Below are positions 43,859 through 52,771 of a stretch of 64,000 nucleotides of DNA, piece after piece (position 1 is the stretch's first letter; each line of letters opens with the position of its first letter). Source of the stretch: Bradymonadales bacterium (GTDB taxonomy: Bacteria; Myxococcota_A; Bradymonadia; JAFGEP01). The notes under the pieces are model-generated. The model was not told the origin of the DNA, did not search any database, and worked only from the letters and a program-made list of their open reading frames with translations. The DNA lies in NCBI GenBank assembly GCA_016931535.1, contig JAFGEP010000038.1, positions 1 to 64,000 of the forward strand, written 5' to 3'. Position numbers and translations under genes: made by a program.

Positions 43859-45265
43859 ATGAGTAAGATCGCACTGGTTGGATTGAGCCTGTTCCTGATT
43901 ATCGGCCTGTCACAGACTACACTGGCCTCGTCCCCCGAACCGGACCACCAGGGGAGGGCACCCGCCTCCCGGACGCTTTGGGTCCAGGCGGAGGGGGCCG
44001 CCGCTTGCCTCATCGGCAACCACTCCGGCGTATCCGACTCCGATGTCCAGACCGCCGCCAGCCTGGTGTGCGACGAGCTGCGTTCCCACGGCATCCAGGT
44101 GGGACAGCCGGTCCTCGCCTTGTTGAACGAGCAGTCGCTCTACCGCATCAACCTCTCCCTGATGGGAAACACCTACATCTTCGATGTCACCTTCGAGTCG
44201 CCCCCCAGCCAGATCCAGGAGCGGCGAAGGGTTCGCTTGACCTCCCTGGATGAGGTTTTGGACCAGGCCCCCCGGATCGCCGACTCGCTCTTCTCCGGCG
44301 CACCGCTCGCCGAGGAGGGGCCAGCGGTGGTGGTCGAGGTGGCTCCCCCGGCGGAAACCACCACCCAACCCCAGTACACCGGCGGCATCGCCTGCTTGAT
44401 CGGCGACCACGGCGGGCTGCCCGACTCCGATGCCCAGACCGCTGCCGCCCTGGCCTGCGACGAGCTGCGCCGCTTGGGGGTGGCGGTGGGGCAACCGGTG
44501 ACCGAAGCTCCGGGCGCCACCCAGGCCTATCGAGTCAACACCCAGCGGTTGGGCCGGATCGTGATGTACGAGCTGGTGTATGAGTCTCCCGTCGGGACCC
44601 CGGTGGATAACCGCCGGCTCCAGCTGGCCAACATCGAGGAGATCCCGGTGGCCGCACCGCGCCTGGCTCAAGCGCTGGTCCAGGGGGTTCCCATCGAGCA
44701 GACGGCCGACGTGGAGTCCCTGGTCGGTCAGGAGACCCGACAGCCCGGCGAGATGCCTGGCGACACCTACTGGGGGATCGGTATCGTCGGCCTGGGGATG
44801 GTGGGAACCGATATCTTCGGGGCTCCCGGAGTGGTCTTCCGCTTCTTCTACGAGGCCACCCGCTACGCGGTGGGGAGCGATATCCTCTTCGCCGGCGGCT
44901 CTCCCAGCGGCGATGACAACGGCATCTTCTTCAGCTGGGGTGTGGGCGGCCGCTACTTCTTCAACCGGGGCAACATCGGTATCTTCGCCGGCGGCGGGTT
45001 CGCCTGGGATACCCTGGCCACCTACCGGGGTGGCGATGAAGAATACGAGGACCAATGGGAAGGTGTCGACACCGGGGTAGGCTTCTACGGGGAAGGCGGC
45101 GTGGAGTTCTTCCGCATGTACGGCAGCCGGCTCCTCGTCATGCTGCGCGTCGACGTCCCCTTCTTCAGCTTGGAAGAGGAGCGGTACCTGTCCGAGTCCG
45201 ACATCACCCTGAAAGATTCGAACTACGTGTTGCCCATCTCCCTGTCCGTCACCTACGCCTGGTAG
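43859..45265 (+). CDS. exported outer-membrane protein with duplicated N-terminal domain
   Basis: A 468-residue protein of unknown function. A signal peptide ends near QTTLAS. Two homologous units follow: residues about 45-135 (ACLIGNHSGVSDSDVQTAASLVCDELRSHG, shown here as ACLIGNHSGVSDSD and QTAASLVCDELR) and about 175-265 (ACLIGDHGGLPDSD and QTAAALACDELR). The C-terminal 170 residues are Gly- and aromatic-rich barrel strands ending in LPISLSVTYAW, a typical terminal strand ending in an aromatic. It probably sits in the outer membrane with the duplicated domain in the periplasm. GGAGG precedes the ATG. No family is recognised. Confidence 0.7.
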   Translation: MSKIALVGLSLFLIIGLSQTTLASSPEPDHQGRAPASRTLWVQAEGAAACLIGNHSGVSDSDVQTAASLVCDELRSHGIQVGQPVLALLNEQSLYRINLSLMGNTYIFDVTFESPPSQIQERRRVRLTSLDEVLDQAPRIADSLFSGAPLAEEGPAVVVEVAPPAETTTQPQYTGGIACLIGDHGGLPDSDAQTAAALACDELRRLGVAVGQPVTEAPGATQAYRVNTQRLGRIVMYELVYESPVGTPVDNRRLQLANIEEIPVAAPRLAQALVQGVPIEQTADVESLVGQETRQPGEMPGDTYWGIGIVGLGMVGTDIFGAPGVVFRFFYEATRYAVGSDILFAGGSPSGDDNGIFFSWGVGGRYFFNRGNIGIFAGGGFAWDTLATYRGGDEEYEDQWEGVDTGVGFYGEGGVEFFRMYGSRLLVMLRVDVPFFSLEEERYLSESDITLKDSNYVLPISLSVTYAW

Positions 45266-45297
45266 CAGCCGCGGACGGCCCCCCTCCGTTCACCAGG

Positions 45298-45330
45298 CGA
45301 TTCCTCTCCCTTTCTGTCACCTACGGCTGG
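45298..45330 (+). pseudogene. possible remnant of a duplicated barrel C-terminus
   Basis: Thirty-three bases beyond the outer-membrane gene encode RFLSLSVTYGW, nearly repeating its last strand LPISLSVTYAW, with matching DNA around GTCACCTACG. There is no gene in front of it, so it may be the leftover end of a tandem duplicate, or chance. Confidence 0.25.
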
Positions 45331-45340
45331 CCGGTTCCGC

Positions 45341-46144
45341 TCACCGCCCTGGCGACGTCTGCCCGACCGACGGCGCATCTCGAAAAGCGTCCAGCACCGC
45401 CCGGAACACGGGCTGCCTTCTCTCCCGATAGGCCGAATCCAGGAAATGCGGCTGCCATCGCCCGTCGCCCAGCAGGTCGGAGACGATCAGCACCGAGACC
45501 AGCTGCACACCCCGAACCTGCGCCACCGCCAGCAAGGCAGAGGCCTCCATCTCCACCGCCAGCACCCCCTCCTGCTGAAAGTGGAACAGCTTGCGCTTCG
45601 TCTCCCGGTAGGGCGCGTCGGTCGTCCAGCTCCGGCCGATCCGCGCGGGAATGCCATGACGCTTCAGCGCCTGAGCAACCCGCGTGACCCAGGTTGGATC
45701 GGCCGCAACCTCCCACGACGGCTTCAGATAATGAAACGAGGTGCCCTCGTCGCGAATCGCACGGTCCAGGACCAGGACATCTCCCACCGAAAGGTCGGGC
45801 TGGATAGCCCCACCGCTCCCCACCGCGATGATCCGCCGAGCCCCTCGCTCGATCAGCTCTTCCAGCTCGGAAGCCGCCATGGCGGCACCTACCCCCACCC
45901 GGCTGAACGCCAGCTTTCGCCCATCCCGGCAGTAGAGCTTGATCCCACTCCATCGCTCGTCCGGTTGGCCCATCACCCCCTCGATATCGCGGTCGTAGTT
46001 CGGTACGAAGGTGATCACCACGTCAGGTGGGATCGAGAACATCTCGCGACCCTGGTACCGGTCGAGGTAGTCGATGAACTCGCGGGCCGTGAAAACCGGC
46101 TCGTCGTCGGGATGACCCCAGAGCAGAGGGATGGTCTCGTCCAT
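45341..46144 (-). CDS. nucleoside phosphorylase family protein
   Basis: A 267-residue enzyme of the purine/uridine phosphorylase (PNP_UDP_1) superfamily. It shows the conserved RIIAVGSGGAIQPDLSVGDVLV strand-turn, seen as GSGGAIQPDLSVGD, and the nucleoside-binding segment VLAVEMEASALLAVA with the expected Met-Glu. TFVPNYDRDIEG resembles the N-terminal start of uridine phosphorylase relatives but is preceded by an extra 40 residues. It would split ribonucleosides with phosphate for salvage. It is convergent with the outer-membrane gene and divergent from the GTPase. Confidence 0.85.
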   Translation of the reverse strand: MDETIPLLWGHPDDEPVFTAREFIDYLDRYQGREMFSIPPDVVITFVPNYDRDIEGVMGQPDERWSGIKLYCRDGRKLAFSRVGVGAAMAASELEELIERGARRIIAVGSGGAIQPDLSVGDVLVLDRAIRDEGTSFHYLKPSWEVAADPTWVTRVAQALKRHGIPARIGRSWTTDAPYRETKRKLFHFQQEGVLAVEMEASALLAVAQVRGVQLVSVLIVSDLLGDGRWQPHFLDSAYRERRQPVFRAVLDAFRDAPSVGQTSPGR

Positions 46145-46375
46145 GGCGCACCCGTTTGGAGATCAAAACCTGGGGATGCGTAAACGACCTTGGAACCACT
46201 TGATCACCAGCCATTTGGACGCTACCGGACAACGGATCGGGGGTCAACTAGCGCATGAGATCTCCTCCCATCGGTCCCAATTACAGGTGGTGCGCCCATC
46301 TCAGAACCTGGAACGACCCTTTTCTGGATAGGGCCGCACACCGGGCACGTCGGGGGTTCGGACCGGTCTTTCGGA

Positions 46376-46404
46376 TTGCTGCCTCCTCCGTTCGCTGGTA
46401 GAAA
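46376..46404 (+). promoter_or_regulatory. candidate promoter for the GTPase
   Basis: TTGCTG (46376-46381), a 17-base spacer and TAGAAA (46399-46404), ending about 30 bases before the ATG at 46436. The remaining upstream gap (46145-46375) shows nothing else recognisable. Confidence 0.35.
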
Positions 46405-46435
46405 GGAAACAGGTGCATCTGAACGTCAACGGATC

Positions 46436-47422
46436 ATGCCCGCCAACTTGACACCGGAGTACAAGGCCGCCGAGCAGAGCTTCCGGGAAGCCAAGGATCC
46501 CCAGGAGAAGCTGGTCTGGCTCGAGAAAATGCTGGCCGTCATCCCCAAGCACAAGGGAACGGACCACCTCCAGGCGGACATCAAGCGCCGGATCTCCAAG
46601 CTGAGGGAAGGGCTCGACAAGAAGTCCAAGCAACGGGGCTTCTCCATGGTCGTCGAACGGGAGGGCGCCGCCCAGCTTGCGGTGGTCGGGTCACCCAACT
46701 CGGGCAAGAGCTCCCTGGTGGAGGCGGTCACCAACGCCCGGGTGGAGGTGGCCGACTATCCCTTCAGCACCAGGAGTCCCGTCCCGGCCATGATGCCGTT
46801 CGAGGACGTGCAGTTTCAGCTCATCGATCTCCCCCCCATCAGCCGCGAGTACATGGAGCCCTGGGTGACCGACATCGTCCGCAACTCGGACGGAGTCTTG
46901 TGGATCGTCGATGCCAGCGACCTGGACAACAGCCGTCACATCCAGGAGGTTTCCGAGATCCTGGAGGAGAAAAAGATCGAGCTGGTCGGCCGGGACCACC
47001 CCGAGGCCGGGCTGCTGGACCGCATCCGCAAGCTGCCCGCGCTGGTCGTCGCCAGCAAGGTGGACGTCGAGGGATCGGCGGCGGGGTTGGCCTGGATCAG
47101 ACAGCGGTTCGAGCCGAGGCACCAAGTCATTGCGGTGAGCGCTCTGGGGGACACCCACTTCCTGGAGTTCGGGCGATCGGTGTTTCACCTCACCCGGGTG
47201 ATCCGGGTCTACTCCAAGATGCCGAGCCGGGAGGCGGATCTGTCCAAGCCCTACGTGCTGAGGGAAGGGGATACCGTGGTCCAGTTCGCCGCTCAGGTCC
47301 ACAAGGACTTCGTGGAAAAGCTGAAGTTCGCCCGGGTGTGGGGAGAGGGAAAGTTCGACGGCCAGCGGGTGCAGCGGGATCAGGTTCTGGCCGACCGCGA
47401 CGTGGTGGAGCTTCATATCTAG
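46436..47422 (+). CDS. DRG/Obg-related GTPase with TGS domain
   Basis: A 328-residue P-loop GTPase. A helical N-terminal region (residues 1-75, Lys-rich) precedes G1 GSPNSGKSS, a TRSP switch I segment, G3 DLPP and G4 ASKVD. The C-terminal 65 residues match a TGS domain (KPYVLREGDTVVQFAAQVHKDF). DRG-type relatives bind ribosomes. In G3 the usual DxxG Gly is Pro (IDLPPIS) and G4 has Ser for Asn, so nucleotide hydrolysis may be altered. No strong ribosome-binding site is seen before 46436. Confidence 0.85.
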   Translation: MPANLTPEYKAAEQSFREAKDPQEKLVWLEKMLAVIPKHKGTDHLQADIKRRISKLREGLDKKSKQRGFSMVVEREGAAQLAVVGSPNSGKSSLVEAVTNARVEVADYPFSTRSPVPAMMPFEDVQFQLIDLPPISREYMEPWVTDIVRNSDGVLWIVDASDLDNSRHIQEVSEILEEKKIELVGRDHPEAGLLDRIRKLPALVVASKVDVEGSAAGLAWIRQRFEPRHQVIAVSALGDTHFLEFGRSVFHLTRVIRVYSKMPSREADLSKPYVLREGDTVVQFAAQVHKDFVEKLKFARVWGEGKFDGQRVQRDQVLADRDVVELHI

Positions 47423-47499
47423 CGGTTCCATCGGACGCCCCGACAGGGGTCCATGGGAGCGTCCTGTCAGAACCCACGACGCCTTTCTTCCGATAGCTG

Positions 47500-47528
47500 T
47501 TGGCTACGAGCCAACCAGCCGGTATGCT
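47500..47528 (+). promoter_or_regulatory. promoter with overlapping dyad for the GH16 gene
   Basis: TTGGCT (47500-47505) and TATGCT (47523-47528) are 17 bases apart. The -35 is the left arm of a perfect inverted repeat TTGGCT-ACG-AGCCAA (47500-47514), which could be a repressor site. Confidence 0.45.
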
Positions 47529-47590
47529 GTGCTTCCGGCAACACCGATCAGCGGGAGGGAACCTCCTGAAAGACCGGAACAGGAGCGCTC

Positions 47591-50413
47591 ATGTTCTATC
47601 GACAGAACCTTCATCGCACCGGGCAGGTGACCAAGGCGAACCGACCCGCTCTGGGGAGGGCGGTCGGATGTCCCGTCATCGCGGCCCTCCTCGCGCTCTG
47701 CCTGAGCGGCACCGGCTGTGGCACCAGTTCCGAGGCCCCCTGCGGCAATGGCACCCTCGATCGAGGGGAGGGGTGCGATGACGGCAACTTCTTCGATGGA
47801 GACGGCTGCAGCCAGCAGTGCCAGGTAGAACCGGGGTTCAGCTGCCAGTCCGAGCCCTCCCTCTGCCAGACCCACTGCGGTGACGGGATCACGGCCGGCC
47901 AGGAGAGCTGCGACGACGGCAACACCTACACCGAATCCTGCCCCTACGGCGCGCGCTCCTGCGAGGTTTGCGACAGCAGCTGCAACCGGATCTCCGGAGA
48001 GACCTCCTTCTGTGGAGATCTGACGGTCGACGAGACCATGAACGAAGAGTGCGACGACGGCAACCTCGACCCCTGCGATGGCTGCCTGCCGGACTGCAAG
48101 CAGCACACCAACGAATGCGGAGACCGGCTGGTCTGCGATGCGGAGGCGTGCGACGATGGCAACCTCGACCCTTGCGACGGCTGCCTGGAGGACTGCACGC
48201 TGCACACCAACGAGTGCGGAGATGGCTTCCAGTGTGATGAGGAGACCTGCGATGACGGCAACACCGTCACCGAAAGCTGCCCCTACGGCGTCACCAGTTG
48301 CTGGGTCTGCGACGACAGCTGTCGCCACACCCTGGGGCCGACCTCCTACTGCGGCGACCGACGGGTCGACCGGATGGTCCAGGAGGTCTGTGATCACGGC
48401 TCCCAGAACAGCGACCTCCCTTGCGACGACTGCTGCCGCAGCGACTGCACCCCCCAGCGCTGTGGAGATGGGGTGCGCGATTTCCCGGCCGGTGAGGACT
48501 GCGATGACGGCAACACCGACAACAACGATGGCTGTGACGCCGATTGTACCTACACCGGCCAGGAGGTGACCTGGGAGGTCACGAGGCGCTGGCGACTTTC
48601 CTGGATGGATGAGTTCAACGGGGCGGTGCCGGGGCGGGAGGCCTGCTACGACGAGGCCGTCACCCCCCCTCAATGCCTGACGTTGTACTGGGAGGTCACC
48701 CCCTGTCCCGCGGAGGCCATCACCCAGCTGGCCGACCTGGACAAGTGCACCTGGGGGGTGTTTTCCCTGTACAACTGGATGGACAACAACCAGCCTCTGG
48801 ACGAGGGCGTCAACGCCTTCGATCCCCGGCAGGTGACGGTCGAGGGGGGCGAGCTGTTGCTCTTCTCGGACCCCTCTCCTCCTCCTGGCGGCTTCCCCTC
48901 ATCCTGGACCTCCTCCACCTCCATCGACACCATCCTCCAGGCCTACGACTGCGGAAATCCCCCGCAGACCGGCTGGGCCTACTCCACCGTCTGCCCCATC
49001 CTTTCCGGCGGCCTGTGGAGCAAGGCGATCGGCGCGGTAGAGGGCTTCGCCCAGACCTACGGCCGGTTCGACATCCGAGCGCGCCTGCCCATCGGCCGCG
49101 GCTCCTGGCCTGCCCACTGGCTGTTGCCCCAGGATGGCCCCTGGCCCGGAGACGGGGAGATCGACATCATGGAGGCCACCGCCTGGAACCCCACCACCGT
49201 GGGGGCCAACTTCCACGACGGGGTGGAGTACGTGGACACCACCGGTCGAACGGTCCGCACTCACATGTCCTCCGGCGGCATGGACCTGGAGATGAGCCAG
49301 ACGCAGCAGGGCGACGAGTACCATGTCTACTCGGTGGAATGGGATCCCGAGGTGCTGCGCTTCTACGTGGATAACCGCGAGATCGGACAGGTCTGGCAAG
49401 GTACGCTGGCGCGAAACACCGACCTGGAAACCGGCGATTTCGTCGGCTACTTCCCCCTGGATGTCCCCGACGAGCCGTTCCACGTGATCCTGAACTCGAC
49501 CGTGGCCGCGGCCAGCCGGAGCCACTACCCCCACCCCATGGATTTCCCCCGACAGACCCATCACATCGACTACGTGCGGTCCTGGTCGCTGTGCGAGGGC
49601 CCGTCCGATTCCTGCTTCTGGGGGGGCGCCTTCGACGGCACCCGCTGCCTGGTGGGTCTCCTACCCGACCGGGACGACCTGGCCATCCTGGGGTCCAGCC
49701 TGGTCTACCCGGTCGAGCAGACCGGCACACCCTGCCCCGAGGGGGGACAGCAGGAGGGCTCGTGGTGTGTGGTCTACTCGGTGGACCCTCGCGCCAACTC
49801 CTACATGGAGGACGGCTCCTTCTACATCGCCAACGCCTGCGTGGAGAGTACCCTCTCCCCGTTCTGTCCCGATCCCTGCCAGGGCATCGGCCGCTACGAC
49901 GGCTACAACTGCTACCTGGCCTCGGCCCCCCCCATGACCGAGGGGTTCCTCTCCGACGGCATCTTCTTCTACAACGCCCTGCCAGCGGATGCCGAGAACC
50001 GCTGCCCCATTGGACACCTGGCCGGCCTGATCTGCGAGGTGGGTCCCGTTCCGGAGGGCCGCACCGCCTTCGTGCATGAAGATCGCCACTTCTATCTGAC
50101 CCCGGTATGCGACCCGACCGCGACCATGCCCAACTGTGCCGAGCCTTGCCCCATCGTCGGCGAGTACGACGGGGATGACTGCTACCTGTTCGATCCACCC
50201 GTCGGAGCCAACCCCTTTGTCTACGATAACGGCTTCTACTACGAACCGCTGAGCGCCGATCCCGCCACCCGTTGCCCAATGGGCTCCTATGACGGCGCCA
50301 ACTGCTTTTTGGGCAGCGCACCGGAGGGGACGCACGCCCTGGTGAAGAACGGCGTGTACTATGTGCTGCCCGCTTGTGGACATGTCCCCCGGGCCTGGTT
50401 CCACCCCTCCTGA
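47591..50413 (+). CDS. GH16 beta-glucanase lipoprotein with Cys-rich repeats
   Basis: A 940-residue secreted protein. The signal peptide ends in a lipobox (LSGTGC). Residues about 50-325 contain DUF4215-like Cys-rich units (CGDG...ESCDDGN..., EECDDGNLDPCDGCL). A GH16 laminarinase-type domain spans about residues 340-680, with catalytic GEIDIMEA (Glu523, Asp525, Glu528), WPAHWLLPQDG and the closing HHIDYVRSW. The C-terminal 250 residues hold four Cys-paired units (CPxGxYDGxNCxLxxAPxGxxAFVxxxxFYxxPxC type). The catalytic acids are intact, so it should cut beta-1,3- or mixed-linkage glucans, at the cell surface or on prey or algal polysaccharide. AGGAG six bases upstream fixes the start. Confidence 0.88.
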   Translation: MFYRQNLHRTGQVTKANRPALGRAVGCPVIAALLALCLSGTGCGTSSEAPCGNGTLDRGEGCDDGNFFDGDGCSQQCQVEPGFSCQSEPSLCQTHCGDGITAGQESCDDGNTYTESCPYGARSCEVCDSSCNRISGETSFCGDLTVDETMNEECDDGNLDPCDGCLPDCKQHTNECGDRLVCDAEACDDGNLDPCDGCLEDCTLHTNECGDGFQCDEETCDDGNTVTESCPYGVTSCWVCDDSCRHTLGPTSYCGDRRVDRMVQEVCDHGSQNSDLPCDDCCRSDCTPQRCGDGVRDFPAGEDCDDGNTDNNDGCDADCTYTGQEVTWEVTRRWRLSWMDEFNGAVPGREACYDEAVTPPQCLTLYWEVTPCPAEAITQLADLDKCTWGVFSLYNWMDNNQPLDEGVNAFDPRQVTVEGGELLLFSDPSPPPGGFPSSWTSSTSIDTILQAYDCGNPPQTGWAYSTVCPILSGGLWSKAIGAVEGFAQTYGRFDIRARLPIGRGSWPAHWLLPQDGPWPGDGEIDIMEATAWNPTTVGANFHDGVEYVDTTGRTVRTHMSSGGMDLEMSQTQQGDEYHVYSVEWDPEVLRFYVDNREIGQVWQGTLARNTDLETGDFVGYFPLDVPDEPFHVILNSTVAAASRSHYPHPMDFPRQTHHIDYVRSWSLCEGPSDSCFWGGAFDGTRCLVGLLPDRDDLAILGSSLVYPVEQTGTPCPEGGQQEGSWCVVYSVDPRANSYMEDGSFYIANACVESTLSPFCPDPCQGIGRYDGYNCYLASAPPMTEGFLSDGIFFYNALPADAENRCPIGHLAGLICEVGPVPEGRTAFVHEDRHFYLTPVCDPTATMPNCAEPCPIVGEYDGDDCYLFDPPVGANPFVYDNGFYYEPLSADPATRCPMGSYDGANCFLGSAPEGTHALVKNGVYYVLPACGHVPRAWFHPS

Positions 50414-50687
50414 CACGCTTCTCGATTCCACCAGCCACAAAGACGGCCTCGGTCACGGAGAGATCCATTGACTGGCCAGGGCTCAGGCCATACCTTACCC
50501 GCCGGCCATGGATAGGGGGCTGTCGGTACTATCGGTGGCGATTACGGTCGCCGGGATTGAGGGCCTTTCGGGTGTAAGCTCGTGGTCCTGCCGACGTTTC
50601 CAGGAATGGATGCCGGTCGCCGCGTTCCAGGCGACCAACTACCGCCGGGAGCTTTCGCTCCTGCCGAACACAACCAGGGCGTACCGC

Positions 50688-51551
50688 ATGTCACAGGGCA
50701 CCACGATCCCCGTTGCTAGCCGGACCTGGCGGAAAGCCGTCGGGTTGTTCTTGCTGTCCTCGCTCCTTCTGGGCTGCGGCGCAGCCTCCTACTCTCAGCC
50801 TTCCTACCCGGCCGACAGCTACTACACCACCGCCGAATACCAGGAGGGCGGGGCGCTCCCCCAGGCAAGCGGTCGATCGAGCGCCCGGCCCGCCCCGATC
50901 CATGTCGCACAGGCCCCCGGCTCCGGCTCCGAGGTGGGCTGGAATGCCCAGGAGCAGCTCGCCCAGGTACCGGCCGACAGCGACCAGCCCGGGGCGGCGC
51001 AGGGCGTCTCTCCCACTCGGCCGATGCTCATCTACACAGCGGTCTTTCACCTCAGCGTGTTCCAGGTGGAAGAGAGCCAGCGCCAGGTGATCGCGGTAGC
51101 CGAACAGATGGGGGGCTTCCTGTTCCGGCGCGACGACCGGAGCGTCACCATCCGCGTGCCCGCTCAGCGGTTCCAGGAGTCGATCGACCGCATCGAGCAG
51201 ATCGGTGACGTGCTCCATCGCGCGGTGGAGGTGACCGACATCACCCAGGAGTACATCGACATCGACATCCGGTTGCGCAACGCGCTGGCCATGCGAGACC
51301 GGCTGGAGGCGCTGCTGGCGCGGGCCGAGACGGTGGCCGACGCCCTCCAGATCGAGCGGGAGCTGCAGCGGCTCACCGCCGAGATCGAGACGATGCGAGG
51401 CCGCCTCCGCTTCCTGGACGATCGGATGGCCTACTCCACCATCACCGTCAGCTTCGAGCCCAGGCGTCCATCCTCCACGCCGGGGCTGTTCCGTCTGCCC
51501 TTCTCCTGGATCTACGAGCTGGGTCTCCCCAGCTTGCTCAACCTGTGGTGA
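50688..51551 (+). CDS. DUF4349 lipoprotein
   Basis: A 287-residue lipoprotein. The signal peptide ends with LLLGCG (Cys about 30). A low-complexity Ser/Pro/Gln linker runs to residue about 115. The DUF4349 domain follows: PMLIYTAVFHLSVFQVEESQ, seen in parts, GGFLFRRDDRSVTIRVPAQRF, then VTDITQEYIDIDIRLRNALAMRDRLEALL and a coiled-coil hairpin to about 255. DUF4349 proteins are envelope proteins of unsettled function. Here a second hydrophobic segment at the C-terminus is short or missing. A 274-base gap without a gene precedes it. Its stop overlaps possible GTG starts of the next gene. Confidence 0.8.
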   Translation: MSQGTTIPVASRTWRKAVGLFLLSSLLLGCGAASYSQPSYPADSYYTTAEYQEGGALPQASGRSSARPAPIHVAQAPGSGSEVGWNAQEQLAQVPADSDQPGAAQGVSPTRPMLIYTAVFHLSVFQVEESQRQVIAVAEQMGGFLFRRDDRSVTIRVPAQRFQESIDRIEQIGDVLHRAVEVTDITQEYIDIDIRLRNALAMRDRLEALLARAETVADALQIERELQRLTAEIETMRGRLRFLDDRMAYSTITVSFEPRRPSSTPGLFRLPFSWIYELGLPSLLNLW

Positions 51552-51556
51552 ACGAG

Positions 51557-52033
51557 ATGCTTGGTTTGCCCTCGTCAAGAACCGCCCTGGCCATCGGCCT
51601 GTGCTCACTGCTGATCTCCGCTTGTGGCCATCACTTCCAGATGGTCACCCCCAACCGCTTCGTCGAGCTCGATGACCAGCACCAGTACGCCATGCGGGCC
51701 ACCACCCCCGACGGGGTGGTGATCGGCGTACGCGAGATCGACAACGATCCGCAAGGCACGCTCGAGTTCTGGGAGGAGGCCCTCTCCAACCATCTCCGCC
51801 TTTCCGAAGGCTATGCCCTGCTGGATTCGATCGAGGTCCAGGCGGCTACCGGACAGAGCGGGAAACAGCTCCGCTTCGGGCGTGACGAAGGGGAACGCCC
51901 CTACCACTACTGGACCACCCTGTTCGTCACCGATGACCACATCTTCATCATCGAGGCCGGAGGGCAAAGCGAGACCTTCGAGCCCATGCAGGGCGCCATC
52001 TCCGACGCCATCAGCACCTTCCGCATCGACTGA
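51557..52033 (+). CDS. small predicted lipoprotein
   Basis: A 158-residue protein with a signal peptide and lipobox LLISACG (Cys about 20). The mature part is alpha/beta with no recognised family: NRFVELDDQHQYAMRATTPDGVV, seen in part, then a C-terminal strand pair DDHIFIIEAGGQSETFE. ATG 51557 is used; GTG at 51545 and 51548 would overlap the previous stop and remain possible. Its position suggests co-expression with the DUF4349 lipoprotein. Confidence 0.7.
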   Translation: MLGLPSSRTALAIGLCSLLISACGHHFQMVTPNRFVELDDQHQYAMRATTPDGVVIGVREIDNDPQGTLEFWEEALSNHLRLSEGYALLDSIEVQAATGQSGKQLRFGRDEGERPYHYWTTLFVTDDHIFIIEAGGQSETFEPMQGAISDAISTFRID

Positions 52034-52056
52034 GATCGTCCAGCGGGAGTCCGCCC

Positions 52057-52149
52057 ATGAACATCTGGGTCATGGCCCTCGTCATCGTCCTGGCCAGTAT
52101 GCCGTACGGCGGCTGGAAAACCTGGATGAAAACCAGGAGAGCGCAGTGA
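52057..52149 (+). CDS. 30-residue single-helix membrane peptide
   Basis: This short frame encodes one hydrophobic helix (NIWVMALVIVLASMP) followed by a Trp/Lys/Arg-rich tail (WKTWMKTRRAQ), a layout typical of small inner-membrane proteins with a cytoplasmic basic end. GGGAG lies about eight bases before the ATG. The stop TGA overlaps the GTG start of the acetyltransferase by two bases, indicating translational coupling. It could be a leader peptide or a real small protein that anchors a partner. Confidence 0.5.
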   Translation: MNIWVMALVIVLASMPYGGWKTWMKTRRAQ

Positions 52150-52748
52150 GCTCCGATAGCACCGGCCCGCCGGACGGATATGAACCATTCGCCTCCCGCC
52201 GTCTCCACTCCGGCGGCGGAGTCGATCTCCTCTTGCGCAGTGCCGAACCCTCCGATGGCGCCTCGATCCTGGAGATCATCTCGCTGGTGACGGCCGAGGG
52301 GTTCTACTTCATCTCCCTGCCCGAAGAGCTGAACGCCACCGTGCAGGAGACCGAGGAGTGGATCGCCAGGCAGTTGGACCAACCCGGCAACCTGGTCCTG
52401 GTGGCCGAGGTGAGTGGCCGCGTGGTGGGGTTCGCGGAGCTGGAGAGGGGCCGTCGCCGCCGTGTGGCCCACCTGGGACAGATCAGCATCTACCTCAGAC
52501 AGGAGTGGCGACAGCTGGGTATCGGCCGGGTGCTGTTGGAGAGCTTGCTCGCCTGGGCTGAGCGCTCCCCGCACATCGAGAAGGTTTGCCTGTCCGTGTT
52601 CGCCTCCAATCAGCGGGCCCTCCGGTTCTACCGCCGCTTCGGCTTCGAGGAGGAAGGCCGCAAGATCCGGGAGTTCAAGCTGGATGGGCACACCTACGAC
52701 GACGAGATCCTGATGTTTCGATTCGTCAAGGACACTTCGTTGGCCTGA
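52146..52748 (+). CDS. GNAT-family N-acetyltransferase
   Basis: A 200-residue acetyltransferase. The acetyl-CoA pyrophosphate loop reads QEWRQLGIGRVLLESLL (Q-x-x-G-I-G), followed by VCLSVFASNQRALRFYRRFGFEEEGRK, seen in part as NQRALRFYRRFGF. Its closest visible type is the RimI/PhnO-like group that acetylates small amines or N-termini. The GTG at 52146 is chosen because AGGAGA lies six bases upstream and it overlaps the small membrane peptide. The first 30 residues are hydrophilic and outside the conserved fold. Confidence 0.85.
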   Translation: MSSDSTGPPDGYEPFASRRLHSGGGVDLLLRSAEPSDGASILEIISLVTAEGFYFISLPEELNATVQETEEWIARQLDQPGNLVLVAEVSGRVVGFAELERGRRRRVAHLGQISIYLRQEWRQLGIGRVLLESLLAWAERSPHIEKVCLSVFASNQRALRFYRRFGFEEEGRKIREFKLDGHTYDDEILMFRFVKDTSLA

Positions 52749-52771
52749 CCACTCGATGACCGGGTGACGGA

